Part shown: one piece after another, positions 1 through 8,219 of the stretch
How the letters are laid out: the number at the start of each line of letters is the position of its first letter
How positions within the stretch are numbered: position 1 is the stretch's first letter
Source: Curtobacterium sp. BH-2-1-1
Lineage (GTDB): Bacteria > Actinomycetota > Actinomycetes > Actinomycetales > Microbacteriaceae
Reading direction: 5' to 3'
DNA: 64,000 bases
NCBI RefSeq assembly: GCF_001806325.1
Contig: NZ_CP017580.1
Span: 1,426,001 to 1,490,000, forward strand
The notes under the pieces: generated by a model
Databases searched by the model: none
What the model was told of the DNA's origin: nothing
Seen by the model: the letters and a program-made list of their open reading frames with translations, nothing else
Position numbers and translations under genes: made by a program

Positions 1-253
1 CGTGGAACACCCGGCCGTCGGCGAAGTGCACGGTCCAGCGGTCGTCCGGGCTCCGGCGCACCCGGAGCGTCCGTGCCACGGGGACGGTCCGCCCGTCGAA
101 GGCCATCGTGCCGGTCTCGTCCCAGCGGACCTCGTCCGGGGCCTCGCGTGTCAACGTGGTCGTCCCGGTCACGAGGCCGTCGACCCCGGCACGCCGATCG
201 TGGACCGTGCGGCGCAGGGTCCACTCCCCGAGCAGGTCGATGGGCTGCAGCAC
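1..253 (-). CDS. DUF6314 family protein, 3' end outside window
   Basis: Partial gene; its N-terminal 84 residues are visible. Reading from a GTG at 253, the protein begins MLQPIDLLGEWTLRR and continues with alternating charged and hydrophobic strands to a conserved-looking FADGRVFH segment at the window edge. I recognise this as the DUF6314 family, small beta-barrel-like proteins of unknown function common in actinobacteria. The start lies 10 bases after the stop of the SHOCT gene on the same strand, so the two are probably cotranscribed. No strong Shine-Dalgarno precedes the GTG. The family call rests on pattern memory only. Confidence 0.6.
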   Translation of the reverse strand, partial: MLQPIDLLGEWTLRRTVHDRRAGVDGLVTGTTTLTREAPDEVRWDETGTMAFDGRTVPVARTLRVRRSPDDRWTVHFADGRVFH

Positions 254-262
254 CCGCCCAGG

Positions 263-661
263 CTAGCCGCGGAGGGCCTCGGTGCGGGCAGTGCGGTGCT
301 CCTCGTCGGAGATGACGCCGCGGGCGCGCAGGTCGTCGAGCTCGGCGAGCCGCTGCTCGAGCGTCTTCTCGGGCGCGAGCGTCCGGCTCTGCATGGCCTG
401 GTACGCCAGGTCCTCCTCCATGGTGAACGGGTTCTGGCCCCGCTTCGCCATCCGGGCGCTGCGGAGGACGATCGTCACGACGATCGCGACGACCCCGAGG
501 CCGATCACGGCCGAGCCCACGCCGAACAGGACCCCGAACGCGCCGAAGTCGCCGAAGCCGAAGCTCCCGAACCCGCCGTCGGAGCCACTGCCGAACTGCG
601 AGACGTCCGGCCCCTCGAACTCGACGGAGGCCATCGGGCTGGACAGCATCGCGAACATCAT
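263..661 (-). CDS. SHOCT-domain membrane protein
   Basis: A 132-residue protein. A Phe/Gly/Ser-rich stretch (about residues 17-48) runs into one transmembrane helix (about 43-66), then a basic stop-transfer, then a C-terminal SHOCT domain (about 100-130: LEQRLAELDDLRARGVISDEE). SHOCT domains are short helical oligomerisation modules, often at the end of membrane or cell-envelope proteins; the specific role is unknown. I start at the ATGATG at 661 because GAGGGGG sits just upstream; a longer frame reaches 709 but lacks a ribosome site. It leads the DUF6314 gene by 10 bases. Confidence 0.7.
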   Translation of the reverse strand: MMFAMLSSPMASVEFEGPDVSQFGSGSDGGFGSFGFGDFGAFGVLFGVGSAVIGLGVVAIVVTIVLRSARMAKRGQNPFTMEEDLAYQAMQSRTLAPEKTLEQRLAELDDLRARGVISDEEHRTARTEALRG

Positions 662-737
662 CGGGCCCCCTCGTGGACTGGTGGTGCGATCGTAGTCCGC
701 GCGAGCCACCGCACGCTGCCCCGCGAAGGGGCCACCC

Positions 738-1775
738 TCACCCGCTCAACGGCCCCGACCCCGGCACCCGCGCCCCGTCCGCGAACCCGGCCACGAGCTC
801 ACGCAAGGCCTCCTCGGAAGTGTGCCGCGCCTCCCATCCGAGCACCGACCGCGCCCGCTCCGTCCGCATGATCGGCACCTGGGCCGCGATGTCCACCCAC
901 CCCGCGTCCGTCGGCTGCAACCGCAACCGCCACGTGAGCGTGACGAGCCCACGGATCAGCCACATCGGCGCCCGGATCGCCCCGAGCATCCCGAACGCCC
1001 GCGCCATCCTCGGCGGGTTGAGCACGGGTGTGGCAGCGATGTTGAACGCCCCGCCGGCACGTCGGTCGATCGCGCGCCAGAAGGCATCGGCGACGTCGTC
1101 GGCGTGCACGGCCTGGAACACGAACGGCAGCGGCAACGGCAGGACCGCCCAGCGGATCCACCGGACGATCGACATCGGCACGAGTCGTCCGAGGAACAGT
1201 CCGCGGAGCTCGGCGGCGGCGCTGCGCTGGAAGACCAGTCCGGGGCGGAGCCGGGTCACGACGATGTCCGGGTGGCGAGCGGCGAAGGCGTCCATCGCCG
1301 CCTCGTTCTCGGCCTTGTGGATCGAGTACGTGGCGGTCGGGATGCCGGTGACGGGGAACTCCTCGTCGACGGGCGTCCGCTTGCCGTCCACGTCGACCCC
1401 GCGGTACGCCCCCACGGACGAGGCGACGACGACCTGGGGGACGCCGACGCGCGCCACGGCCTCGAGGACGTTGGCGGTCCCGGTCACGTTCGTCCGGTAC
1501 TGCGCCGGGATGTCGTGCGTCGGTTGCAGGGCCCAGCCGAGGTGGACCACCGCGTCGGCACTCCGGAACACGGCGGCCAACTGGTCGACCGCGTCCGGGG
1601 CGCCGATGTCGACGGCGTGCCAGACGGCCGTCCCGTACGGCTCGGCACGGAGGTCCGGCAGCCGCCGAGCGATCCCGACGACCTCGACGGAAGTGCCCTC
1701 GGCACGGACCGCTGCCAACCGCCGCAGCACGGCGGTCCCCAGGTTGCCGGTCGCGCCGACGACGACGATCCGCAT
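738..1775 (-). CDS. NAD-dependent epimerase/dehydratase family protein (extended SDR)
   Basis: 345 residues. The N-terminal Rossmann motif GATGNLG is at residues 7-13, and the catalytic pair YSIHK (Tyr150, Lys154) with Ser119/120 upstream marks an extended short-chain dehydrogenase. The substrate is probably an NAD(P)-linked sugar nucleotide or other carbonyl compound and cannot be told from sequence. The ATG shares one base with the TGA of the upstream zinc dehydrogenase (TGATG), so the two are translationally coupled. The C-terminal region (from about 200) carries hydrophobic segments typical of the atypical members of this family. Confidence 0.8.
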   Translation of the reverse strand: MRIVVVGATGNLGTAVLRRLAAVRAEGTSVEVVGIARRLPDLRAEPYGTAVWHAVDIGAPDAVDQLAAVFRSADAVVHLGWALQPTHDIPAQYRTNVTGTANVLEAVARVGVPQVVVASSVGAYRGVDVDGKRTPVDEEFPVTGIPTATYSIHKAENEAAMDAFAARHPDIVVTRLRPGLVFQRSAAAELRGLFLGRLVPMSIVRWIRWAVLPLPLPFVFQAVHADDVADAFWRAIDRRAGGAFNIAATPVLNPPRMARAFGMLGAIRAPMWLIRGLVTLTWRLRLQPTDAGWVDIAAQVPIMRTERARSVLGWEARHTSEEALRELVAGFADGARVPGSGPLSG

Positions 1776-2968
1776 CAGGCGGCGGCCAGTGCGGGGTCGA
1801 GCACGACCTTCACGCAGCCGTCCTCCTTCTTCTGGAACACCTCGTACATGTGCGGGGCGTCCTCGAGCGAGACCCGGTGGGTCGTCAGGTCGAGCGTGCC
1901 GAGCGGATCCGACGGGTCCTGCACGAGCGGCATGATGTCGTCGATCCAGCGCTTCACGTTGCACTGCCCCTCGCGGACGGTGATCTGCTTGTCGAACAGC
2001 GTGAACATCGGCATCGGGTCCGCTCGACCGCCGTAGACACCGCTCAGCGAGACCGTGCCGCCACGGCGGACCAGGTCGATCGCCGCGTGCACGGCGGCGA
2101 GCCGGTCGACACCGGCGACCTCGATGGCCTTCTGCGCGATCGCATCGGGCAGGAGTCCGGCGGCGCGCTGCGCGAACCCCGCGACCGGGTTGCCGTGCGC
2201 CTCCATGCCGACCGCGTCGACGACACCGTCGGGACCGCGACCGTCGGTCAGGTCGATGAGCTGCGGCACGACGTCCTTCGTCAGGTCGAACACCTCGGCA
2301 CCGTGCTTCGCCCCGAGGTCGCGGCGGACCTGCTCGGGGTCGACGGCGAGCACCCGGTAGCCGAGGTGCGCACCGATCCGGGCCGCGAACTGTCCGACCG
2401 GACCGAGGCCGAGCACCGCGAGCGTCCCACCCTCGGGCACGTCGGCGTACTGGACGGCCTGCCAGGCGGTCGGAAGGATGTCGCTGAGGAACAGCCAGCG
2501 GTCGTCGGGCGTGCCGTCGTCCGGGATGACGATGGGCCCGTAGTCGGCGTGCGGCACACGGAGGTACTCGGCCTGTCCGCCGGGGACCTGGCCGTACATC
2601 TTCGTGTAGCCGAACAGCGAGGCGCCCGTCCCGTACTCGGCGGTCTGGGTGGTCTCGCACTGCGACTGCAGGCCGTTGCGGCACATCCAGCAGTGGCCGC
2701 ACGAGATGTTGAACGGGACGACGACGCGGTCGCCCACCTTGAGGTTCGTGACGGCGGAGCCGACCTCGTCGACGATGCCCATCGGCTCGTGGCCGAGGAC
2801 GTCGCCCTTGTCGATGTAGGCGCCGAGCACCCGGTAGAGGTGCAGGTCGGAGCCGCAGATCGCGGTCGAGGTGATCCGCACGATCGCGTCGGTCGGCTCC
2901 TGGATGGTCGGGTCGGGGACGGTCTCGACGGACACCTTCTCGGTGCCCTGCCAGGTCAGTGCGCGCAC
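1775..2968 (-). CDS. Zinc-dependent alcohol dehydrogenase, formaldehyde-dehydrogenase-like
   Basis: 397 residues of the medium-chain dehydrogenase family. Catalytic zinc ligands are Cys38 (in ICGSD) and His60/Glu61 (GHEP); the structural zinc site is Cys90, Cys93, Cys96 and Cys104. A GLGPVGQF nucleotide-binding loop follows in the middle. The N-terminus and the long C-terminal part resemble the glutathione-independent formaldehyde dehydrogenase branch, which oxidises small aldehydes or alcohols with NAD. It is coupled to the epimerase gene downstream. The start at 2968 has GAGAGGAA about 6-13 bases upstream. Confidence 0.8.
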   Translation of the reverse strand: MRALTWQGTEKVSVETVPDPTIQEPTDAIVRITSTAICGSDLHLYRVLGAYIDKGDVLGHEPMGIVDEVGSAVTNLKVGDRVVVPFNISCGHCWMCRNGLQSQCETTQTAEYGTGASLFGYTKMYGQVPGGQAEYLRVPHADYGPIVIPDDGTPDDRWLFLSDILPTAWQAVQYADVPEGGTLAVLGLGPVGQFAARIGAHLGYRVLAVDPEQVRRDLGAKHGAEVFDLTKDVVPQLIDLTDGRGPDGVVDAVGMEAHGNPVAGFAQRAAGLLPDAIAQKAIEVAGVDRLAAVHAAIDLVRRGGTVSLSGVYGGRADPMPMFTLFDKQITVREGQCNVKRWIDDIMPLVQDPSDPLGTLDLTTHRVSLEDAPHMYEVFQKKEDGCVKVVLDPALAAA

Positions 2969-2993
2969 GTCGCGTTCCTCTCGTGGTCGCTTC

Positions 2994-3116
2994 GGGCCGG
3001 CCAGGAGGCGCGGCTCGTCTCCCCACGTCGGTACCCGCCCGCCCCGTGGTGCGTTCCCAGCCCCGTCCGGTCAGCGCGTTCCGTGGCGGACGCGAGCCGC
3101 GCCTCCTGGCCCGCCC
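2994..3116. repeat. Long-loop inverted repeat, variant of the dispersed palindrome family
   Basis: Two 24-base arms, 2994-3017 and 3093-3116, match as inverted repeats at 23 of 24 positions and are separated by 75 bases. The core GGCCAGGAGGCGCGG is the same as in the tight hairpins found after other genes in this window. This copy differs in having a long spacer and in lying between two divergent genes. Confidence 0.7.
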
Positions 3117-3201
3117 GCGGCGACCCCGGTGGCCGACCGGCCAACCGGATCGTCCCGCCAGCCGATGTGCCCGACCGGCCGGTCGACCGAAGCTGGTGCC
3201 G

Positions 3202-4020
3202 ATGGACCACCGCACCACCCGCCGCTCCCTGCTCGCCGGAGCGGGCGCCCTGCTCGCCGCCGGGGCGCTCTCCGCCTGCTCGCCGACCGGACCACGACGG
3301 GAGGCCGTCGCGACGCACCCGCCGACCCCGACGCGTTCCCCGACACCGACGCCCACTCCGACGCCGACACCGACGTGGGTGCAGCCGACGATCTCGAGGA
3401 CGCCGCTCCCGGCGGGCACCGTGACCGGACTGCCGGCGGGGACGCCCGGGATCGCGTGGACCGTCGACGACGGAGCGTCCTCCGCCGTCGTCGGTGCCTA
3501 CGCCCGCTTCGCCGCCGCGACCGGCACTCGGTTGACGTTCTTCGTGAACGGGGCGCGGCCCTCCTGGACGGAGCACGCCGACGTGCTCCGGCCCCTCGTC
3601 GAGTCGGGGCAGGTGCAGATGGGCAACCACACCTGGGACCACCCGGCGCTGACGAAGCTCGGCGACCAGGCCATCGAGGACGAACTCACGCGCAACCACG
3701 AGTTCATCGAGCGCACGTTCGGCGTCGACGCGCGCCCGTACTTCCGGCCGCCGTTCGGGTACCACGACGCCCGGGTCGACGCGGTGGCCGCTCGGGTCGG
3801 CTACACCACGCCGTTGCTCTGGTACGGCACGCTCGCGGACTCCGGAGACATCGGTGCCGGGCAGATCGTCGGGTTCGCGGACCAGTGGTTCACGCCGTGC
3901 CGGATCGTGATCGGGCACGCGAACTTCCCGGGGACGATCGACGCGCTCCCCCGGCTGGGCGCGCTCGTCCGGCAGCGTCGGCTCGGGACGTACACGTTGG
4001 ACGACGTGTTCTCACGCTGA
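3202..4020 (+). CDS. Polysaccharide deacetylase (NodB domain), secreted lipoprotein
   Basis: 272 residues. Two arginines (RRSLLAG) suggest Tat-type export, and LSAC with Cys26 is a lipobox, so the protein should be anchored outside the cell. A Pro/Thr-rich spacer (about residues 38-60) precedes the catalytic domain. NodB motifs are visible: TVDDG (Asp-Asp; canonical TFDDG), GNHTWDHP with the two zinc histidines, and RPPFG. The likely reaction is removal of acetyl groups from peptidoglycan or an exopolysaccharide. The start ATG was chosen because it gives an immediate signal peptide. The 3' end overlaps the convergent TetR gene by 9 bases. Confidence 0.85.
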   Translation: MDHRTTRRSLLAGAGALLAAGALSACSPTGPRREAVATHPPTPTRSPTPTPTPTPTPTWVQPTISRTPLPAGTVTGLPAGTPGIAWTVDDGASSAVVGAYARFAAATGTRLTFFVNGARPSWTEHADVLRPLVESGQVQMGNHTWDHPALTKLGDQAIEDELTRNHEFIERTFGVDARPYFRPPFGYHDARVDAVAARVGYTTPLLWYGTLADSGDIGAGQIVGFADQWFTPCRIVIGHANFPGTIDALPRLGALVRQRRLGTYTLDDVFSR

Positions 4021-4656
4021 CCGCGGACCCGGCGCGGGACCGGGGCCGGGGTCGCCGGGGTCGGCGGGGTCGGCGGGGTCGGCGGGGTCGTGCCGGGTGG
4101 CCGTGACCCCGGGTCCTGCTCCGATGAGTGCCAGCGCGCGACGGGCCGCGGTGCGGACCTCGGCAGCGGTCGGAGCCGGTTCGAGGCCCAGCAGTCGCCG
4201 ACGGTGTCGCTCCCCGAGGAGCAGCGTGAAGAGCGCTTCCGCCTCGCCCGGGTCCGCACCGGCGCGGACGAGCGCGGCCTGCGCCGTGAGCGGGCCGGCC
4301 TCGTGGAAGCCCCGGGCGAGTTCGGGCGAGCTGACGGCCGTGGCGATGACCAGCCGGTGCAGCGCGACCGCGCGGTCCGAGAGCAACGCCTCGACCACGG
4401 CGGTCGCGGTCGACTCGAGGTCGGGGTGCGCGTCGTCGCTGTACCCGTGGTGCCGCTGGACGACCGCCCGGAGCAGGGCCGCCTTGTCGCCGAAGGCCGT
4501 GTAGATCGTCCGCTTCGTGACCTCGGCCGCTGCGGCGACGCGGTCGAGCGAGACGTCCGCGAAGCCACGCGCCAAGAAGAGGTCGGTCGCGACGTCGAGC
4601 ACCCGCTCGTCGCGTGCAGCACGCTCGTCCGCGGTCGGTCGCCCTCGCTTGCCCAT
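4012..4656 (-). CDS. TetR/AcrR family transcriptional regulator
   Basis: 214 residues. The N-terminal helix-turn-helix is clear (FLARGFADVSLDRVAAAAEV followed by TKRTIYTAFGDKAALL). The C-terminal ligand domain ends in an odd tail of repeated Asp-Pro-Ala units, encoded by a 9-base tandem repeat at about 4051-4092. It is divergent from the DUF952 gene, with a 10-4-10 palindrome between them that should be its operator, so it probably represses itself and that gene. The start was set at the ATG at 4656 preceding GKRGRPT. Confidence 0.85.
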   Translation of the reverse strand: MGKRGRPTADERAARDERVLDVATDLFLARGFADVSLDRVAAAAEVTKRTIYTAFGDKAALLRAVVQRHHGYSDDAHPDLESTATAVVEALLSDRAVALHRLVIATAVSSPELARGFHEAGPLTAQAALVRAGADPGEAEALFTLLLGERHRRRLLGLEPAPTAAEVRTAARRALALIGAGPGVTATRHDPADPADPADPGDPGPGPAPGPRSA

Positions 4657-4672
4657 GGTCCGAGTGTACCGG

Positions 4673-4696
4673 TAATGATACGTTGGCGTTTCATTA
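4673..4696. promoter_or_regulatory. Palindromic TetR operator
   Basis: TAATGATACG (4673-4682), a 4-base spacer, and CGTTTCATTA (4687-4696) form an inverted repeat with 9 of 10 matching positions. It lies between the divergent TetR and DUF952 starts, the expected place for an autoregulatory TetR site. Confidence 0.7.
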
Positions 4697-4710
4697 GGAG
4701 AGGATGCGCA

Positions 4711-5037
4711 ATGGACGACGTGATCTGCCACGTGGCGATCGCCGACGACTGGGAGATGAGCCGCGGGTTCGGCGTGTACGAGGTCGCGACCCGGAACGTG
4801 CCGCTCGAACCCGGCGACCACGTCCGTGTGACCACCCCTGCGGAGGTCGATGCGATCGTGGCCGAGCGCTACGCCGACCTGTCCATCCCACTGCTCCGGA
4901 TCGACCTGAGCGTCGCCGGACTCCGGGCCGGCGGCGTGGAGGTCGCCTGGCACGAGGGCACACCCCGGGTCCTCGGAGGCATCCCGATGGACCCGGACGT
5001 CGTCCTGGCCGAGACGCCCATCAGTCCGCGGCGCTGA
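4711..5037 (+). CDS. DUF952 domain protein
   Basis: 108 residues. It begins with the DUF952 signature (ICHVAIADDWEMS then GFGVYEV) and continues with a segment ending in the conserved LLRIDLS strand, and a Glu-rich strand leading to LGGIPMD. DUF952 proteins are small ADP-ribosyltransferase-like folds of unknown role. AGGAGAGG ends 7 bases before the ATG. The gene is divergent from the TetR gene and shares its operator, so it is the probable target. It overlaps the convergent GNAT gene by 17 bases. Confidence 0.75.
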   Translation: MDDVICHVAIADDWEMSRGFGVYEVATRNVPLEPGDHVRVTTPAEVDAIVAERYADLSIPLLRIDLSVAGLRAGGVEVAWHEGTPRVLGGIPMDPDVVLAETPISPRR

Positions 5038-5521
5038 CCGCGGGGACCACGTCGAGTCGCCGACCGAAGCACACCGAGTTCGTCGACCCGGCGTAGGCGC
5101 CGAAGAGCGGGATGGCCGTGTACCCCTCGCGCTCGTAGAACCGGATCGCGTCGGGCTGCGCCGTGCCGGTCTCGAGGACCACCGAGCCAGCGCCCGCCCG
5201 CACCGCTTCCCGCTCGAGCCGCCGGAGCACCGCCGTCGCCACACCGGTCCCCCGAGCGGACGGCGCCGTGTACATCCGCTTGATCTCCACGACCCCGGCA
5301 CCGAGGACGTGGTCCGGGAGCGGCCGGAGTCCGCCGCAGGCGATCGCGGAGCCGTGCTCGTCACAGGCCAGGACGAACACCGGAACGTCGGCCGCGGTCG
5401 GCGGGACGCCGGGCTCGTGGTCGCTCGTTCCGTACCGCTCGTCGAGCTCCTGCCGCTGCGCTCGGCGGAGCCGGTCGGCGTCCGGGTGGTCGAACGGGAC
5501 GGTCGTGATGGTCCAGCGCAT
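5021..5521 (-). CDS. GNAT family N-acetyltransferase
   Basis: 166 residues. The acetyl-CoA loop is visible as KRMYTAPSARGTGVATAVL (Arg/Gly-rich P-loop), with the following beta-strand VVLETGTAQPDAIRFYEREGY typical of GNAT motif B. The substrate is unknown. AAAGGA precedes the ATG at 5521. The gene is divergent from a TetR gene, and two tandem palindromes between them may control both. It converges with and overlaps the DUF952 gene by 17 bases. Confidence 0.85.
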   Translation of the reverse strand: MRWTITTVPFDHPDADRLRRAQRQELDERYGTSDHEPGVPPTAADVPVFVLACDEHGSAIACGGLRPLPDHVLGAGVVEIKRMYTAPSARGTGVATAVLRRLEREAVRAGAGSVVLETGTAQPDAIRFYEREGYTAIPLFGAYAGSTNSVCFGRRLDVVPAVSAAD

Positions 5522-5534
5522 GGCGATCCTTTCG

Positions 5535-5563
5535 GTAACGACCGTTACGGTAACACCTGTTAC
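5535..5563. promoter_or_regulatory. Two tandem GTAAC-N4-GTTAC palindromes
   Basis: GTAAC-gacc-GTTAC at 5535-5548 and GTAAC-acct-GTTAC at 5550-5563 are two perfect 14-base palindromes with centres 15 bases apart. They sit between the divergent GNAT and TetR starts, 9-10 bases before the TetR GTG, and almost certainly form its operator. Cooperative binding of two dimers is an inference from the spacing. Confidence 0.8.
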
Positions 5564-5572
5564 GCTTCCGGT

Positions 5573-6157
5573 GTGCCCCGGACCCGAGACGATGCCGCCC
5601 AGCGGACCCGGCTGTCCGAGGCCGTCTTCACCACCCTCGCCGACCTCGGTCCGACGGGCCTGACGCTCCGTGCGGTCGCCGAACGCGCCGGGTGCACGAC
5701 GGGGCTCGTCCTCCACACGTTCCCCGACAAGCGCGCCCTCCTCCTGCACGCCCGGGACGTCCTGCACGACCGCACGAGGGTCCGTGCCGACGCGCTCGAG
5801 GCGAACGCCCCGGATGCGGCATCAGCAGTGCGAGCCGTGGCCGGCGGCGCACTCGCGGTCGATGCCGGACGCCTCGCCGAGGCGCGGGCGTGGGTCGCGT
5901 TCCTCGCCGCTGCGCTCGGCGACCCGGTGCTGCGTGATCGGCACGTGACGAACAGCCGCGCCTTCGCCGAGCGACTCGCTCGACTGCTCGCGCTCGCGAC
6001 CGGCCTCGCGGGTGCGGTGTGTGACGACCGCGCGGCTGCCCTGGCCGCGACCGTCGAGGGGATCACCGCGTTGGCCGCGGGCGACCCGGAGCGGTGGAGG
6101 CCCGAGCGACAGTTCGCGGCACTCGACCTCGTGCTGGACGCGGTGCTGACGCCCTAG
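5573..6157 (+). CDS. TetR family transcriptional regulator
   Basis: 194 residues starting at GTG 5573. The helix-turn-helix reads LTLRAVAERAGCTTGLVLHTF, then DKRALLLHARDVL. The C-terminal domain resembles the BetI-like dimerisation/ligand domain. It is divergent from the GNAT gene with a double palindrome between them, so it is likely an autorepressor that also controls the acetyltransferase. A longer open frame exists upstream but would run through the operator and the GNAT gene. Confidence 0.85.
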   Translation: MPRTRDDAAQRTRLSEAVFTTLADLGPTGLTLRAVAERAGCTTGLVLHTFPDKRALLLHARDVLHDRTRVRADALEANAPDAASAVRAVAGGALAVDAGRLAEARAWVAFLAAALGDPVLRDRHVTNSRAFAERLARLLALATGLAGAVCDDRAAALAATVEGITALAAGDPERWRPERQFAALDLVLDAVLTP

Positions 6158-6158
6158 T

Positions 6159-6181
6159 CCCGCCGGCCCCGGCCCGGCGGG
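6159..6181. terminator. GC hairpin between convergent genes
   Basis: CCCGCCGG (6159-6166) and CCGGCGGG (6174-6181) form a perfect 8-base stem with a 7-base loop, immediately after the TetR stop. No U tract follows, as is common for actinobacterial terminators. A second hairpin (CTGCGC-gac-GCGCAG, 6226-6240) lies just after the stop of the opposing kinase gene. Confidence 0.55.
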
Positions 6182-6241
6182 CGGTCCGGCTCCTCGGGTA
6201 GGCCGGGCTGCGCGGGGCGGCCCGGCTGCGCGACGCGCAGC

Positions 6242-7138
6242 TCAGGTCGCTACCGGATCGGCGAGGACCGCCCGCAGCACCGCCTCGTGCTCACTCCGGT
6301 CCCCCGGCCCGGCGCTCCCCGCGAGCATGATGAGCGCCTTCCACAGCGCCCAGCCCCGAGCACGCGCCCACGTGTCCCCGTCGAGACCCACCGCGTCACG
6401 GAAGTCCCGGCGGGCATCGCCGTCGAGGAACGTCCACGCGAGGACGAGGTCGCACGCCGGGTCGCCGACGCCGCACGTGCCGAAGTCGATCACCGCGGAG
6501 AGCCGACCGTCCGCGCCGACGAGCAGGTTGCCCGGGGCGACGTCACCGTGGAACCACACGGCGGGCCCGCCCCAGACCGAGGCCGTCGCAGCGTCCCAGA
6601 CCGCTTCGCAGGCACGGCGGTCGACGGCGTCCCCGAGCGCGTCGAGCGCCGCCACCACCTCGGCCGCGTAGTGCGACGGGTGCGCTCCCCGGTGGAACGA
6701 GTGCGCCCCGGCGACCGGCCCGTCACCGGCCGGCACGGCCCGGAGCTGCCGGAGCACCGCGCCGACGTCGGCGGCGAAGACCCGTCGGTCGAGGTCCGTC
6801 GCCCGGAGCGCGACCGTGCCGTCGATCCAGCGCCGGACCGACCACGGGAACGGGTACCCGTCGGCGGGGACGCCCAGGCCGACGGACTCCGGCACCGGGA
6901 CGTCGAGCCGCGACGCGAGGTACGGCAGCACCCGCTGCTCCTTCTCGACCGCCGCCACGTACCCGGCGGCGCTCGGCAGCCGGACCGCGAGCTCGCTGCC
7001 GAGTCGGTAGGTGCGGTTGTCCCACCCCTGCGGATCGACCTCGCGCACGGGCAGCCCGGACCACTGCGGGAACTGCGCGGCCACGAGCCGTTCCACGAGT
7101 GCGGGATCGATGCGGGGTCGGGGCACCTCGGTGTGCAT
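6242..7138 (-). CDS. Aminoglycoside phosphotransferase-family kinase
   Basis: 298 residues of the APH/choline-kinase fold. The catalytic loop is HGDVAPGNLLV (His197, Asp199, Asn204) and the metal-binding aspartate is Asp218 in IDFG. The N-terminal part carries the expected nucleotide-binding lobe. Members phosphorylate small alcohols, sugars or aminoglycosides; resistance cannot be assumed. The start ATG at 7138 is preceded at 6 bases by TAGCCT, suggesting leaderless transcription, and is divergent from the SnoaL gene 22 bases away, their -10 hexamers overlapping. Confidence 0.8.
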   Translation of the reverse strand: MHTEVPRPRIDPALVERLVAAQFPQWSGLPVREVDPQGWDNRTYRLGSELAVRLPSAAGYVAAVEKEQRVLPYLASRLDVPVPESVGLGVPADGYPFPWSVRRWIDGTVALRATDLDRRVFAADVGAVLRQLRAVPAGDGPVAGAHSFHRGAHPSHYAAEVVAALDALGDAVDRRACEAVWDAATASVWGGPAVWFHGDVAPGNLLVGADGRLSAVIDFGTCGVGDPACDLVLAWTFLDGDARRDFRDAVGLDGDTWARARGWALWKALIMLAGSAGPGDRSEHEAVLRAVLADPVAT

Positions 7139-7160
7139 GCCCCCAGGCTAGGCTCCGGGC

Positions 7161-7529
7161 ATGGCCACCGTGTCCGAGCTGCTGACCGCGAACCTCCACG
7201 ACGTCTTCGGGAACCGCGACGCCGCCTCCCGCCGTGCCGCGATCGAGCGGACGTACTCCCCCGACGTGACCTTCACCGACCCGGAGGGCACCGCCGTCGG
7301 CTGGGACGCCCTCGAGCAGAAGGCCGCCGAACTCCTCGAGACCGTGCCCGGCGCCTTCCAGTTCGTCGAGGAGGGGCGTCGCTACGTCTCGGAGACGCAC
7401 GGCGCACTCGCGTGGGGCTTCGGCCCGGTCGGGGCGCCCGCCGTGCGCGGGATCGACGTCGTCGAGGTCCGCGACGGTGTCGTCGTGTCGCTCACGACGT
7501 TCTTCGCGGAGCCCACCGAGTCCGACTGA
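7161..7529 (+). CDS. SnoaL-like (NTF2-fold) protein
   Basis: 122 residues with the layout of the SnoaL/NTF2 cone fold: an N-terminal helix with ERTYSPDVTFTDPEG, a helix around WDALEQKAAELL, and late strands GIDVVEVRDGVVVSLTTFF. Such proteins are small isomerases, hydrolases or ligand-binding proteins; no catalytic role can be assigned. TAGGCT lies 6 bases before the ATG, so the message is probably leaderless. Divergent from the APH-like kinase. Confidence 0.75.
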   Translation: MATVSELLTANLHDVFGNRDAASRRAAIERTYSPDVTFTDPEGTAVGWDALEQKAAELLETVPGAFQFVEEGRRYVSETHGALAWGFGPVGAPAVRGIDVVEVRDGVVVSLTTFFAEPTESD

Positions 7530-7568
7530 GGGCACTCGCCGCGTCCGACCTGACGGCCGGCGGTCGCC

Positions 7569-8219
7569 TCAGCCGCGCAACCGGTCGCGTTCGGCCGCCG
7601 GCAGGTGCTCGGTCGCCGTCGACCGCGCCGCCGGGCTGAGGAACCGCCCCTGCCGCTCGAGGAACGCCACGAGCGCGTCCTCCGACGCCCGCTTGCCGGT
7701 CTCGCGCAGCACCCACCCGAGTGCCGACTGCACGGTGTCGCTCCGCTCCCGCACGAGTCGCCCCGCGATGGCGAGCGGCACCTCGGCGTCGCCCTGCTTC
7801 ACGAACGCCAGGGTCGCGACCAGAGCGATCTGCCGGACCATCGCCACGTCGGACTTCACGAGCGCGAACAGCGGTCCGGTCGAGCCGCCGACGAGCGGGG
7901 CGCCCACGAGCTCCTCCGCCCCGAGGTCGACCAGCACCGTGTCGTCGAAGCGCTCCGCCTTCGCCGCCGACAGGTACTCGTCGGTCAGCTCAGGGTCCGG
8001 GTGCTCCCGCATCGCCTGCACCATCAGGAGGACCGCGACGAGCCGTGCCCCCGCGTCCTCGCTCCAGAGCAGCGCGGACCGCTCGCCCTCGCCGAGGTCG
8101 GCGAACTGCCGCGCGACGCGTCGCGCCGCCGGCACGTCACCGCTCGTCCGTGCGAACGCCGCGAGCACGGCCTCCGCATCCGCCGGGTTCCGTCCACCAC
8201 CGGCCTGGAGGCGCGTCAC
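7569..8219 (-). CDS. DNA alkylation repair (AlkD-like) HEAT-repeat protein
   Basis: 216 residues, somewhat shorter than typical AlkD glycosylases. The helical repeats and phrases such as VRQIALVATLAFVKQGD and VQSALGWVLRETGK (the latter a hallmark of AlkD-like proteins) support the family. AlkD excises alkylated purines using a HEAT-repeat scaffold. The GTG at 8219 overlaps the TGA of the TauE permease gene (GTGA), so it is translationally coupled to it; a functional link between the two is not obvious. Activity is not certain given the reduced length. Confidence 0.7.
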   Translation of the reverse strand: MTRLQAGGGRNPADAEAVLAAFARTSGDVPAARRVARQFADLGEGERSALLWSEDAGARLVAVLLMVQAMREHPDPELTDEYLSAAKAERFDDTVLVDLGAEELVGAPLVGGSTGPLFALVKSDVAMVRQIALVATLAFVKQGDAEVPLAIAGRLVRERSDTVQSALGWVLRETGKRASEDALVAFLERQGRFLSPAARSTATEHLPAAERDRLRG

